From assembly GCF_014138265.1 (NCBI RefSeq), contig NZ_JACGXL010000002.1, forward strand, positions 186,001-250,000: a stretch of 64,000 bases of DNA. The letters are read 5' to 3'. A program made the position numbers and the translations under genes. Under the pieces are notes generated by a model. The model was not told the DNA's origin. It saw nothing but the letters and a program-made list of their open reading frames with translations, and did no database searches. Each line of letters opens with the position of its first letter. Within the stretch, counting starts at the first letter, position 1. Positions 36,172 through 44,857 of this stretch are shown one piece after another. This DNA is from Dokdonella fugitiva. Lineage in GTDB: Bacteria; Pseudomonadota; Gammaproteobacteria; Xanthomonadales; Rhodanobacteraceae.

Positions 36172-36546
36172 ATGAACAAGACCGCCATCCTCTTCATCGT
36201 CCTCGGCTGCTCGATGAGCGCCGCGGGCGCGCACGCGCAGAGCGCCCCGCTTCGCGGCGCGAGCCTGCTCGCGCTCAACACGACCGATGCGAGGGCCGGT
36301 GCCACCGTGGTCGAGCGCATCGACAGTGGCGGCGGCTCCGGCGGTTCGACCGGCGCGCGCGCGCTGCGCGGCAGCGACATCACGCCGCGCGCGACGCAGA
36401 GCGAGTCCGAAGAGGACGCGACGGCGCCGCTGCCCGATCCGCTGCCGAAGCCGATCGCCGGCGGCGATCCGTCGGCACCCGCCGCGGCGACGCCCAAACG
36501 CCCGAGCTATCGCTGGCAGTCGCTGGTGCCCGGCGCGATCAAGTGA
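36172..36546 (+). CDS. Small secreted protein of unknown function, sigma-54 controlled
   Basis: A 124-residue protein with signal peptide (MNKTAILFIVLGCSMSAAGAHA). The mature part is low complexity, rich in Gly, Ser, Ala and Pro (DSGGGSGGSTGAR; PLPDPLPKPIAGG), and ends in a basic-aromatic tail RPSYRWQSLVPGAIK. AGGGAA lies seven bases before the ATG. There is no Cys in the mature part and no recognisable domain. It is the only gene behind the sigma-54 promoter and phased repeats, so it should be conditionally expressed. I do not recognise the family. Confidence 0.75.
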   Translation: MNKTAILFIVLGCSMSAAGAHAQSAPLRGASLLALNTTDARAGATVVERIDSGGGSGGSTGARALRGSDITPRATQSESEEDATAPLPDPLPKPIAGGDPSAPAAATPKRPSYRWQSLVPGAIK

Positions 36547-36618
36547 CCGACGGATGCATCGCGCGCATGCGCTGACCGGCGCATCCGCGTCGCTACCGCC
36601 GCGCACGCTCGAGCACGC

Positions 36619-37380
36619 ATGGCGCGCTGGCTGACCCGGCTGCGCGATGCGCTGCAACCCCCTGCGCGCATCACCGACGCCGCCTGGGACGCGCTGCTGG
36701 CCTCGTCCGCGCTGTTCGCGCGCGTGTCCGGCGCCGATCGCATCGCGCTGCGTGCGCTCGCCGAGCGCTTCCTTGCCCGCAAGTCGTTCAGTGCCGCCGG
36801 CGGCCACGTACTCGAACCCGCGCACGCGCTGGCGATCGCGACGCTCGCAAGCCTGCCGGTGCTGCACCTCGGCCGCGACGCGCTCGCCGGCTGGCGCGAA
36901 GTGATCGTGTATCCGGGCGAGTTCCGCGTGAAGCGCGAGCACCACGACGAACACAGCGGCGTCGTCACCGAAGGCGAGGACGTGCTGATCGGCGAGGCGT
37001 GGGAACGCGGGCCGCTGATCCTGTCGTGGGCCGACGTCGCCACCGACCTCGCGCATCCGTTCGACGGCTTCAACGTCGTCGCGCACGAGATCGCGCACAA
37101 GCTCGACCTGCTCGACGGCGCGATGAACGGCGTGCCGGCGCTGCCGCCCTCGATCGCGCGACGCGAGTGGATCGCGGCGATGCAGGCCGGCTACGACCGC
37201 CTCGTGCGCGCGGCCGGGCGCGGCCGCGACACCTTCATCGACCCGTACGCGACGGAGAGCGCGGACGAGTACTTCGCGGTCGTCAGCGAACTGCATTTCT
37301 CCGATCCCGCCGGCCTCGCGCGCGCCGAGCCGGCCGTGGCCGCGCTGCTCGCGCGCTATTACGGCGGGTCGGGCGCGTGA
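36619..37380 (+). CDS. mtfA: MtfA-type zinc-dependent peptidase
   Basis: A 253-residue cytosolic protein with the gluzincin-type motif VVAHEIAHKLDLLDG (His156, Glu157, His160). It also has upstream VIVYPGEF, GEAWERGPLILSWAD and the third-ligand-like SADEYFAVVSELHF, all matching MtfA. In E. coli MtfA binds the repressor Mlc and has aminopeptidase activity; no sugar-PTS genes are nearby, so its partner here is unknown. It lies 72 bases after the small secreted protein and might share its transcript. Confidence 0.92.
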   Translation: MARWLTRLRDALQPPARITDAAWDALLASSALFARVSGADRIALRALAERFLARKSFSAAGGHVLEPAHALAIATLASLPVLHLGRDALAGWREVIVYPGEFRVKREHHDEHSGVVTEGEDVLIGEAWERGPLILSWADVATDLAHPFDGFNVVAHEIAHKLDLLDGAMNGVPALPPSIARREWIAAMQAGYDRLVRAAGRGRDTFIDPYATESADEYFAVVSELHFSDPAGLARAEPAVAALLARYYGGSGA

Positions 37381-37464
37381 ACTCGGTTGCGTCGCCGCGG
37401 TCCGACCGGTAGCCTGCTTCGTTTCGGTCGTACACGCGGGCCTCTTTCGCGGACCCGCCTTTCC

Positions 37465-40146
37465 ATGCCCATCCGACACCTCCTGCGCGCGCTCGCGCCC
37501 GTCCTCATGCTCGTCCCGCTGTCCGCCTTCGCCTGCGAAGGCGAACTGCATGTCGAACTCGAGCAGGTGGGCGTCTACGCGCTCGACCATGCCGCGATCG
37601 TCGCGACCCAGCCTGGCCTGGCCGACTGCGCCGTGGACGACCTGTGGCTGAGCCAGGCCGGCAAGGAGGTGCCGCTGCACGTCGTCGCGCGCAGCGCGCG
37701 CTTCGCCGATGGCGACCGCATCGAGTGGATCGGCGCGCGCCTGCACGGACCCGAGAGCTGGAACGACCCCTACACCGTGAACAATGTCTACGTGCTCGGC
37801 GCGAGCGCCGGTGCACACGCGCGCATGCGCGTCGCCGAGGCGGCGGGCGAAGGGCATGCCGCGCTCGAGCGGCAGGTCCACCTCGAGCAGGAAAACCTCA
37901 TGATCCGGCTCGACCAGAACCAGCAGAAGCCGGGCGAGGAGCCCGACGTCTGGCAATGGGCGAAGCTGACCCACGTCGATCCGCAACCGTTCGAGCTGCG
38001 TTTCGACCTCGCCGACCTCGATCCGCACGGCGGCAACGCACGGCTCGCGCTCGCGTTCCGCGGCCTGTCCGAACTGCAGCGCCCGCGCAAGGGCGTGGTC
38101 GAAGCGATCGACGACCATGTCGTCGAACTCACGCTCAACGGCGCGCCGCTCGCGGCGCAGGGCTGGAGCGGTCGCGACGAGGTCCGGCGCGAGATCGAGT
38201 TGCCCGTCGCGCGGCTGAAGGCGCACGACAACCTGCTCGTCATGCGCGTGCCCAAACGCGCGCTGCCGTGGGCGGCGAAACAGGTCGCCGTCGACGTCGT
38301 GATGTTCAACTACCTCGATGCCCGCTATCCGGCCGGTGGCGATATCGACGCGAACGCAGGCCCGCTGTCGGTGCGCGCCGACGCCGCGGCGACGGTGCAG
38401 TTGAGCGCGGGCGAGGCGCCGGCACTGTACGGCGAAGACGGCGTGCTGCGCCTGCCGCGCGCGATCGGCGCGCGTCGCCACGCATACGCGCCGGCGGCGA
38501 GCGGCGTCGAACTGTTGCCGGCGACCGCGCGCACGCTCGCGAAGCCGGTGTTCCTGCGCGCCGTGCGTGGCGAGGAGTGGCGCGCGCCGGCGCAGGGCTA
38601 CGACTATCTCATCGTCGCGCACCCGCGCCTGCTCGAGGCGATCGAGCCGCTTGCCGAATTCCACCGCAAGCGCGGGCTGTCAGTCGCCGTGCTCGACATC
38701 GACAGCGTGTACGACCAGTACAACCACGGCATCGCCCACCCGCAGGCGATCCGCAACCTCGTCGACGCGGCGTGGCACCGCTGGCCGTCGAAGCCGCGTT
38801 TCCTGCTGCTCGTCGGCGATTCGAGTTTCGACATCCGCCACGAGACGTACGACGACCTCGCCTACGCGAAGTGGACCGATCGCGAACTGCTGTTCCCCGG
38901 CCACTTCGGCGCGGTGTCCGGCGGCACGTACGCGAACGCGCCGAAGAAGCTCGCCGACCGCAACCTCATCCCGACCTGGCAGTACCCGTCGCCGGAAGGC
39001 CAGTCGGCGAGCGACAACTGGTTCGGCGCGGTCGACGGCGACGACTGGCATCCGGTGGTCGCGGTCGGCCGCTTCCCGGTGGTCGAGCCGGAAGAGGTGG
39101 CCGCGATCGTCGACAAGACGATCGCCTACATCGCCAAGCCCCAGCTCGGCGCCTGGCGGCGCGACGTGATGTTCATCGCCGACGAGATCGACACGTTCCA
39201 GCGCGCGTCGGACGAGATCGCCGGCGCGCTCGGCAAGGAAGGCTTCCTCACCGACAAGGTCTACGCCAAGCCCGACGTCACCGAGAACGCAGTGCACCAG
39301 CGCGCGATCCACGACGGCATCGACGCCGGCCGCCTGCTCGTGCACTTCATCGGCCACGGCGGCCGCTACATCTGGCGCACCGGGCCACCGGACCTGCGCA
39401 AGAACAACGACCTGTTCACCCTCGACGACGTGTCGAAGCTCGGCAACGGTGCACGCCTGCCGATGGTGCTGTCGATGACCTGCTATTCGGCGCCGTTCGA
39501 CAACCCCACCGAGGATTCGATCGGCGAGCGCTTCCTGCGCGAGAAGGACAAGGGTGCGATCGCGGTGTTCGCCGCGTCGTGGCGCAATTCACCGTCGCCC
39601 GCGTTCAGCAAGGACGTGATCACGCAGCTGCTCGAGCCCGGCGCGACGATCGGCGAAGCGATCGTGCGCGCGAAGAAGAAGTCGCAGGACCGCGTGCTCG
39701 TCGAGATGTACAACCTGCTCGGCGACCCCGCGGTCGTGCTCGAGCGGCCGCACGACGACCTCGTCGCCGCATTCGACGACGATCGCTGGAACCCGGGTCT
39801 GCTGGTCGATCTCCGGCAGGCCGGGTTCGACGGCGAAGTCGCGGTCGATTGGCTCGGCGCGGACGGCAGCAAGCTTGCGACATCGAGCTACGTCGCGCAT
39901 ACCGAGCGCTTCCGCCTGCCACTGCCGGCCGGCGCCGCGATGAAGGTGATCCAGGCGCGCATCTACGCCGCCTCGCCGACGAGCGGGCGCGACGCGGTCG
40001 GCGGCGCCGAACTGGGGCGCACATCGCCGCCCTCGATCGGCGCGCGCTTCGCCGCCGCATGGAAGCACTGGTGGCATCCGTCGAAGCCGTCGCAGCGCCG
40101 CGACGACACGATCGCGATCCTCGACTTCGACGGACCCGCGCGCTGA
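37465..40146 (+). CDS. Secreted gingipain-like (C25) cysteine protease
   Basis: The ATG at 37465 precedes a signal peptide (LLRALAPVLMLVPLSAFA), giving 893 residues. The C25 domain occupies about 390-760: YDYLIVAHPRLLEAIEPLAEFHRKRGLSV, FLLLVGDSSFDIRH, VGRFPVVEPEEVAAIVDK, catalytic His631 in HFIGHGGRYIW and catalytic Cys673 in SMTCYSAPFDNP. An N-terminal beta-rich region precedes it and a beta-sandwich follows, ending in ILDFDGPAR. No type IX sorting domain is seen. It is likely a secreted endopeptidase; substrate unknown. Confidence 0.85.
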   Translation: MPIRHLLRALAPVLMLVPLSAFACEGELHVELEQVGVYALDHAAIVATQPGLADCAVDDLWLSQAGKEVPLHVVARSARFADGDRIEWIGARLHGPESWNDPYTVNNVYVLGASAGAHARMRVAEAAGEGHAALERQVHLEQENLMIRLDQNQQKPGEEPDVWQWAKLTHVDPQPFELRFDLADLDPHGGNARLALAFRGLSELQRPRKGVVEAIDDHVVELTLNGAPLAAQGWSGRDEVRREIELPVARLKAHDNLLVMRVPKRALPWAAKQVAVDVVMFNYLDARYPAGGDIDANAGPLSVRADAAATVQLSAGEAPALYGEDGVLRLPRAIGARRHAYAPAASGVELLPATARTLAKPVFLRAVRGEEWRAPAQGYDYLIVAHPRLLEAIEPLAEFHRKRGLSVAVLDIDSVYDQYNHGIAHPQAIRNLVDAAWHRWPSKPRFLLLVGDSSFDIRHETYDDLAYAKWTDRELLFPGHFGAVSGGTYANAPKKLADRNLIPTWQYPSPEGQSASDNWFGAVDGDDWHPVVAVGRFPVVEPEEVAAIVDKTIAYIAKPQLGAWRRDVMFIADEIDTFQRASDEIAGALGKEGFLTDKVYAKPDVTENAVHQRAIHDGIDAGRLLVHFIGHGGRYIWRTGPPDLRKNNDLFTLDDVSKLGNGARLPMVLSMTCYSAPFDNPTEDSIGERFLREKDKGAIAVFAASWRNSPSPAFSKDVITQLLEPGATIGEAIVRAKKKSQDRVLVEMYNLLGDPAVVLERPHDDLVAAFDDDRWNPGLLVDLRQAGFDGEVAVDWLGADGSKLATSSYVAHTERFRLPLPAGAAMKVIQARIYAASPTSGRDAVGGAELGRTSPPSIGARFAAAWKHWWHPSKPSQRRDDTIAILDFDGPAR

Positions 40147-40170
40147 CCGCGGCGCGCACGCACGAGCGCC

Positions 40171-41151
40171 TCAGTCGGACATCATCATCGCCGCGGCATC
40201 GTCGCCGGCAGGCTCTTCGCTGCGCGCCGCGTCGAGGCGCGCCTTCAGGGTCGCCGCACCGTCGAAGAACGCCGCCGGTGCGCGTGCGGGTGCGAGCCGC
40301 AGCCATGGCGGCGCGAGCCGCTGCAGCACGATCGGCTGGCCCCAGTCCGCGCGACGGTCGGCGATCGTGAGCGCCTGCGTCGCGATCGCGAGCGTCGCGA
40401 GCGCGCCGACGACGACCGCCTTGAGGCGCAGCCGCTTGCTCGAGACGACGCGCAGGTGCGCGAAGCAGGTCGCGGCGAGCGCGATCCACGCGCCGGCCCA
40501 CGCGTACAGCTCGAGCCGCGGCCACGACAGCGCGAACGCGATCAGTTCGCACAGCGGATCGTACAGGCTGTAGGCGAGCACGCCCGCGGCGGCGACGAGC
40601 AGGTGCGCGCCGAAGCGCGCGTGGCCGGCGAACAGCCGCGAGACGAGCGCCCACGCGGCCGTCCACAACGCGAGCAGGGTCGCCAGTGCGAGCGCACCGG
40701 TGACGTAGCGGATGAACTTCGGTTCGCCGGTTTCGCCACGCCACAATTCGAGCAGCGCGACGAGCACGACGAGCGCGACGAGCACGAGCGCGGCGGGCCA
40801 TGGCGAACGCCGCTGCAACGGCACTTCCGCCGCGACTTCCTCGTCGCCGCGATGCAGGCGCACGAGGCAATGGCCGACCTGCAGGGTCAGGTGCGGCGCG
40901 AGCACGACGCGATCGCGCCGGCCGCGCTCGCCTTCGACGTGCAGGCCGTTGACGCTGCCGAGGTCGTGCGCGGTCCAGCCGCCGCCTTCGTCGCGCTCGA
41001 GGCGCAGGTGGTGCGCGGCGACGTGCGGATCGTCGAGCACGATGTCGTTGTCCCACGCGCGGCCGAGCGTGAGCGAATCGGTGATCACGCGCTGGCGCAA
41101 CGCGTGTTCGCGATGGCGCGGCAGCACCTCGATCCAGGTCACTTCGTCCAT
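40171..41151 (-). CDS. FHA-domain membrane protein
   Basis: A 326-residue protein. Residues about 25-105 form an FHA phosphothreonine-binding domain (TDSLTLGRAWDNDIVLDDPHVAAHHLRLE, then DLGSVNGLHVEG, the conserved GR...S/H...N-G pattern). About five membrane helices follow (ALVLVALVVLVALLELW, ALALATLLALWTAAWAL, FGAHLLVAAAGVLAYSLY, AGAWIALAATCFAHL, AVVVGALATLAIATQ). FHA domains dock onto phosphorylated partners; no Ser/Thr kinase gene is in the window. The start overlaps the end of the upstream protease gene by 13 bases, so the two proteins probably act together. Confidence 0.85.
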   Translation of the reverse strand: MDEVTWIEVLPRHREHALRQRVITDSLTLGRAWDNDIVLDDPHVAAHHLRLERDEGGGWTAHDLGSVNGLHVEGERGRRDRVVLAPHLTLQVGHCLVRLHRGDEEVAAEVPLQRRSPWPAALVLVALVVLVALLELWRGETGEPKFIRYVTGALALATLLALWTAAWALVSRLFAGHARFGAHLLVAAAGVLAYSLYDPLCELIAFALSWPRLELYAWAGAWIALAATCFAHLRVVSSKRLRLKAVVVGALATLAIATQALTIADRRADWGQPIVLQRLAPPWLRLAPARAPAAFFDGAATLKARLDAARSEEPAGDDAAAMMMSD

Positions 41152-42533
41152 GCGACGCCCTCCAGGAAGCGGCGACCGAGCGCGAGCGCGTTGTCGTAGG
41201 CGATGCCCTGCACGACCAGGCGCGAGACGAGCGCCTCGTGGTCGCGGTCCTGCGTGACGAGGGTCAGCGCGACGTCGTAGAGGTCGGCGAAGTCGCGATA
41301 GGCGCGCGCGCACCAGATCGCGTGCAGCGCCGGCGCGGTCGGCGACGCGGCGACGAAGCGTTCCTCGCATTCGGGCCGCGTCAGCCGCTTGCGCTGCCAC
41401 GCGCCGGTCGTGCCGGCGGAGCGATAGATCGGCAGCTGCGAGACGAACGTCGCGAACTGGAACGCGTTGAGCTCGCTGCTGCGCACGTAGGCGTGGCTGA
41501 ACTGCGCGCTGCCGCTCTGGATGTCCTCGGCGACGAACAGCGCGCTCGACGTGCTGCAGGTCGAGCCGTCGATCTGCGCGCGCGGCTTCGGCGTCTTCTC
41601 CGCGTTCGTCTGCGCCCAGCAGTTGAACCACGGCGCCTCGCTCTCGGGCGCGAGGTACGGTCCGAACGTGGTCGAGCGCCAGCCCTTGGCGACGAGCGCG
41701 CCGTAGAAACCCGCCTGCCACTCGAGCAGCTGGCGGTCGATCTCCTCGCGCACCGCGTCGATGCCGATCGGCGGGCCGCTGCGCGCGTGCTCGACCAGCG
41801 CGGCGGCCTTGCGCGCGGGCACGAGGAAGCTCACGAGTTCGCCGTCGAGGCGCTTGGCGACGTTCACGCCGACGACGCGACCCGTCGTGTCGACGGCCGG
41901 GCCGCCGCTCATGCCCGGATTGATCGCACCGGTGAAATGCACGCGCTCGTTGTAGCTGCGCTCGACCAGGCCGTTCCAGGTGCCTTCGACGATCGTGAAG
42001 CCGAGGTCGAGCGGATTGCCCATCGCGTACGCGCGCTCGCCGCGCGGCAGCTCGCCGTCGACCGCGCGCGGATCGAACGCGAGGTGCGGCAGGTCCTTGC
42101 CGTCGACGCGCACGACCGCGAGGTCGTTGGCGATGTCGATCGCGAGCAGCTCGAGAGCGCCCTCGCCACCGTCCGGCCGCTTGAACTCGAGCCGGTAGGT
42201 CTTCGGCTCGAGCGCGTACTGCGAGACGACGTGGTAGTTCGTCACCGCCAGGCCGTCGGCGCCGACGAGGAAGCCCGAGCCGATCGACGACTGCCGCCCG
42301 GCGGCGGCGACCAGCGTGCGGATCTGCAGCAGGCTCGGCCGCACCTGGGCATAGACGCGTTCGGCGGCGGCCGATACCGGCGCGTCGGCCGGCGTCGCGG
42401 CGGCCGCAGCCTGCGTAGGCGGTTGCGGTTGCGGTTGCAGCCGTGGCGCCGGCTCCTGTTGCGCCGACGCGATTCCGATCTGGAACGCGCACAGCAGCGG
42501 GACGAGCAGGCGCCGGCGAATGGCACGATCCAT
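41139..42533 (-). CDS. Trypsin-like (HtrA-type) serine protease, periplasmic
   Basis: The ATG at 42533 follows GGAG by six bases and opens a signal peptide (LLVPLLCAFQIGIASAQ); 464 residues. The S1C-like catalytic triad is visible: His101 in TNYHVV, Asp137 in ANDLAVV and Ser209 in NPGMSGGP. There is no PDZ domain. Instead a C-terminal region of about 220 residues contains several Cys (NCWAQTN, GSTCSTSSA, RPECEERF, IWCARAYRDF). It is coupled by overlap to the FHA membrane protein. Substrate unknown. Confidence 0.87.
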   Translation of the reverse strand: MDRAIRRRLLVPLLCAFQIGIASAQQEPAPRLQPQPQPPTQAAAAATPADAPVSAAAERVYAQVRPSLLQIRTLVAAAGRQSSIGSGFLVGADGLAVTNYHVVSQYALEPKTYRLEFKRPDGGEGALELLAIDIANDLAVVRVDGKDLPHLAFDPRAVDGELPRGERAYAMGNPLDLGFTIVEGTWNGLVERSYNERVHFTGAINPGMSGGPAVDTTGRVVGVNVAKRLDGELVSFLVPARKAAALVEHARSGPPIGIDAVREEIDRQLLEWQAGFYGALVAKGWRSTTFGPYLAPESEAPWFNCWAQTNAEKTPKPRAQIDGSTCSTSSALFVAEDIQSGSAQFSHAYVRSSELNAFQFATFVSQLPIYRSAGTTGAWQRKRLTRPECEERFVAASPTAPALHAIWCARAYRDFADLYDVALTLVTQDRDHEALVSRLVVQGIAYDNALALGRRFLEGVAWTK

Positions 42534-42561
42534 CGGCGACTCCAGCAATGATGGTCGCAGC

Positions 42562-43710
42562 CTATAGCACCTCGCGATAGACCGCGACCGTTTCGTCGAC
42601 GCAGCGCGACCAGCTGTAGCCGCCCGCGCGCGCGACGCCGGCGTCGACGACGCGTGTGCGCCACGCGTCGTCCTCGAGCACGCGCGCGAGGCCGTCGCGC
42701 AGTGCTGCTTCGTCGAGCGGGTCGACGCAGAGCGCGACGTCGCCGTCGTCGCCGCGCACGATCTCCGCCAGCGACGAACCGGCCGAGGTCAGCACGGGCA
42801 CGCCGCTCGCGAGCGCTTCGAGCACGGGCAGGCCGAAGCCTTCGTACAATGACGGAAACGCGAACGCGTGCGCGGCTGCATACAGCAGCGGCAATTCGGC
42901 TTCGTCGACGTAGCCGAGCCGGCGTGCTTCGCCCGCGGCCTCGAGCGACGCCAGCGCGCGCTCGAGGTCCGCATTGAGCCAACCACGCGCGCCGACGACG
43001 ACGAGCGGGTGACGCCGGCGCAGCGTCGTCGGCAACGCCGCATACGCGCGCGCGAGGCGCGCGAGGTTCTTGCGCGGCTCCTGCGTCGCGACGACCAGCA
43101 GGTAGTCGAGTCCGTCGAGGCCGTGGCGCGCGAGCGCGGCCGCGCATTGCACCCGCGCGCGCGGCCGGTAGGCGGCATCGACGCCGAGCGGCACGACGCG
43201 CAGCTTCGCGCGCGGAACGCCGAGCTTGGCGACGATCTCGTCGGCGATGAAGCGCGAGTCGGTGAACACCACGGCGGCCTGGTCGAGCGAACGCGGCAGG
43301 TGCCGCTCGAGGAAGCGCACGCGCTCGGGCGGATGCGTCTCGGGATGATTGAGCCAGGACAGGTCGTGCACGGTCGTCAGCGACACGCCGTCGAACGGCA
43401 TCAGCACGTAGTTCGGCGTGTGCAGCAACCAGTCGCGCATGCCGCGCGTGTGCAGGCGGAACAGCGACGAGCGCATGCGCGTGTACAGCTCGAGCGCCGC
43501 ACCCTTGAACGGCACGTGGCGGCGCACCGCGGCGATCGTGCGGTTCGCGCCGAGCGCGTGCTCGGGATCGTCGACCCACTGGTAGGCCGAGTACAGGCGC
43601 AGCGCGTCGACGTCCGCGTGGCGACCGAGCCCGCGCGCGAGCTCGAGCGCGTAGCGGCCTATCCCGGTCAGCGGTGCGGTGATCGCATCGACGTTGAAGA
43701 TCACCCGCAT
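42562..43710 (-). CDS. GT4-family glycosyltransferase
   Basis: A 382-residue GT-B enzyme from the ATG at 43710 (MRVIFNVDAITAPLTGIGRYALEL). The N-terminal half has the acceptor-side motif LTTVHDLSWLNHPETHP. The C-terminal half has VVATQEPRKNLARL, YVDEAELPLLYAAAHAFAFPSLYEGFGLPVLEALASGVPV (the E-x7-E nucleotide-sugar motif) and CVDPLDEAALRDGL. It resembles WbaZ/mannosyltransferase-like GT4 enzymes, fitting the adjacent GDP-mannose pathway gene. A longer frame to 43761 would translate the inverted repeat at 43744-43807 and is rejected. Confidence 0.9.
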   Translation of the reverse strand: MRVIFNVDAITAPLTGIGRYALELARGLGRHADVDALRLYSAYQWVDDPEHALGANRTIAAVRRHVPFKGAALELYTRMRSSLFRLHTRGMRDWLLHTPNYVLMPFDGVSLTTVHDLSWLNHPETHPPERVRFLERHLPRSLDQAAVVFTDSRFIADEIVAKLGVPRAKLRVVPLGVDAAYRPRARVQCAAALARHGLDGLDYLLVVATQEPRKNLARLARAYAALPTTLRRRHPLVVVGARGWLNADLERALASLEAAGEARRLGYVDEAELPLLYAAAHAFAFPSLYEGFGLPVLEALASGVPVLTSAGSSLAEIVRGDDGDVALCVDPLDEAALRDGLARVLEDDAWRTRVVDAGVARAGGYSWSRCVDETVAVYREVL

Positions 43711-43743
43711 GCGTTCGCCGCTTTTCGAAGGAAGCGCGAAAGA

Positions 43744-43807
43744 TTGGAACGCGGAGCGCACGGAGGAAGAACTGAAGGAGTGTCTCTCCGTGTGTTCCGT
43801 GTTTCAA
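43744..43807. repeat. TTGAAACACG-family inverted repeat, copy 2
   Basis: The left arm TTGGAACGCGGAGCGCACGG pairs imperfectly with the right arm CCGTGTGTTCCGTGTTTCAA. Right-arm sequence closely matches that of copy 1 at 30460-30540, while the left arm is more diverged. It lies between gmd and the GT4 gene and may form a hairpin in the shared transcript. Confidence 0.6.
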
Positions 43808-43816
43808 GCTCTTGAT

Positions 43817-44857
43817 TCATATCGAAGCCACACGCTCGCGGGCGAGATCGGCTTCGACCATGCGGCGCGCGAGGCCGGCAAGGTCGACGCTCGGCGTGAA
43901 GCCGAGTTCGCGGCGCGCCTTGGCGGCGTCGCCGACCAGCAATGGCGCGTCGACGGGGCGGAAGAACGCGGCGTCGACGCGCACGCGCACCTGTCCGCTG
44001 CCGCGCTCGACGCCGACCTCGTCGAGGCCGTCGCCGGACCAGTCCAGCGCGATGCCTGCGGCGGCGAACGCCGCGCCGGCGAAATCGCGGATGCTCGCGG
44101 CCTGGCCGGTCGCGAGCACGAAGTCGGCGCCATCCGCGCGTGCGGCGATCGCGGCCATCGCCGCGACGTAGTCGGGCGCGTAGCCGAAGTCGCGGCGCGC
44201 ATCGAGGTTGCCGAGCGCGACGTCGCGCTCGCGGCCGAGCGCGATGCGCGCGACCGCGCGACTCAGCTTGCGCGTGACGAATGCCTCGTCGCGCAGCTCC
44301 GATTCGTGGTTGAACAGGATCGCGCTCGACGCGCGCAGACCGTAGCTCGCACGCCACGCGCCGACCGCGGCATGCGCGTACAGCTTCGACAACCCGTACG
44401 GCGAGCGGGCCGCGAGCGGCGTCGATTCGTCCTGCGGTGCGGCCTGGGGCGCACCGAAGATCTCCGCGCTCGCGGCGAGCACGAAGTGCGCGGCCGGCGC
44501 GCGCGTACGCACCGCTTCGAGCAGATGCAGCGTGCTCGTGCCGTTCGCCTCCGCGCTCTCGCGCGGGTCGCGGAACGAATCGGCGACGCGCGACTGCCCC
44601 GCGCAATGGAACAGCGCGTCCGGCTGCACGTCGGCGACGAGCCGCGCGCAGGCGTCGCCGTCGCGCGGGTCGAGTGCGACCGCGCGCAAGCGCGCGTCGC
44701 CATCGATGCCGAGCTCGCGCAGGCGCCAGCCGCGCGCGTCGCTGCCGGGGCGATGCGTGCCGACGACGTCGACGCCCGCGCCGAGCAGGCGCGCGGCGAG
44801 CAGTGCGCCATCCTGGCCGCTGAGGCCGGTGACGAGGGCGCGTCGGATCGGGTTCAT
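43817..44857 (-). CDS. gmd: GDP-mannose 4,6-dehydratase
   Basis: A 346-residue short-chain dehydratase. The NAD(P) motif is TGLSGQDGALLA (10-21) and the active-site Y154-x3-K158 is in SPYGLSKLYAH. The GMD-specific blocks are ILFNHESELRDEAFVTRKLSRAVARIALG and LGNLDARRDFGYAPDYVAAM. It converts GDP-mannose to GDP-4-keto-6-deoxymannose, precursor of GDP-rhamnose, fucose or perosamine. No matching reductase, epimerase or aminotransferase is seen in the window. ATGA overlap with the GT2 gene. Confidence 0.92.
   Translation of the reverse strand: MNPIRRALVTGLSGQDGALLAARLLGAGVDVVGTHRPGSDARGWRLRELGIDGDARLRAVALDPRDGDACARLVADVQPDALFHCAGQSRVADSFRDPRESAEANGTSTLHLLEAVRTRAPAAHFVLAASAEIFGAPQAAPQDESTPLAARSPYGLSKLYAHAAVGAWRASYGLRASSAILFNHESELRDEAFVTRKLSRAVARIALGRERDVALGNLDARRDFGYAPDYVAAMAAIAARADGADFVLATGQAASIRDFAGAAFAAAGIALDWSGDGLDEVGVERGSGQVRVRVDAAFFRPVDAPLLVGDAAKARRELGFTPSVDLAGLARRMVEADLARERVASI

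Noticed and set aside
34900-38664. Extension of the birA frame upstream to over 1,200 codons
   Set aside because: It would run antisense through mtfA and the gingipain-like gene and across the sigma-54 promoter; BirA homology ends near the GTG at 35904.
43711-43761. Upstream extension of the GT4 gene (start at 43761)
   Set aside because: The added residues translate the inverted repeat at 43744-43807; family homology and a good ATG begin at 43710.
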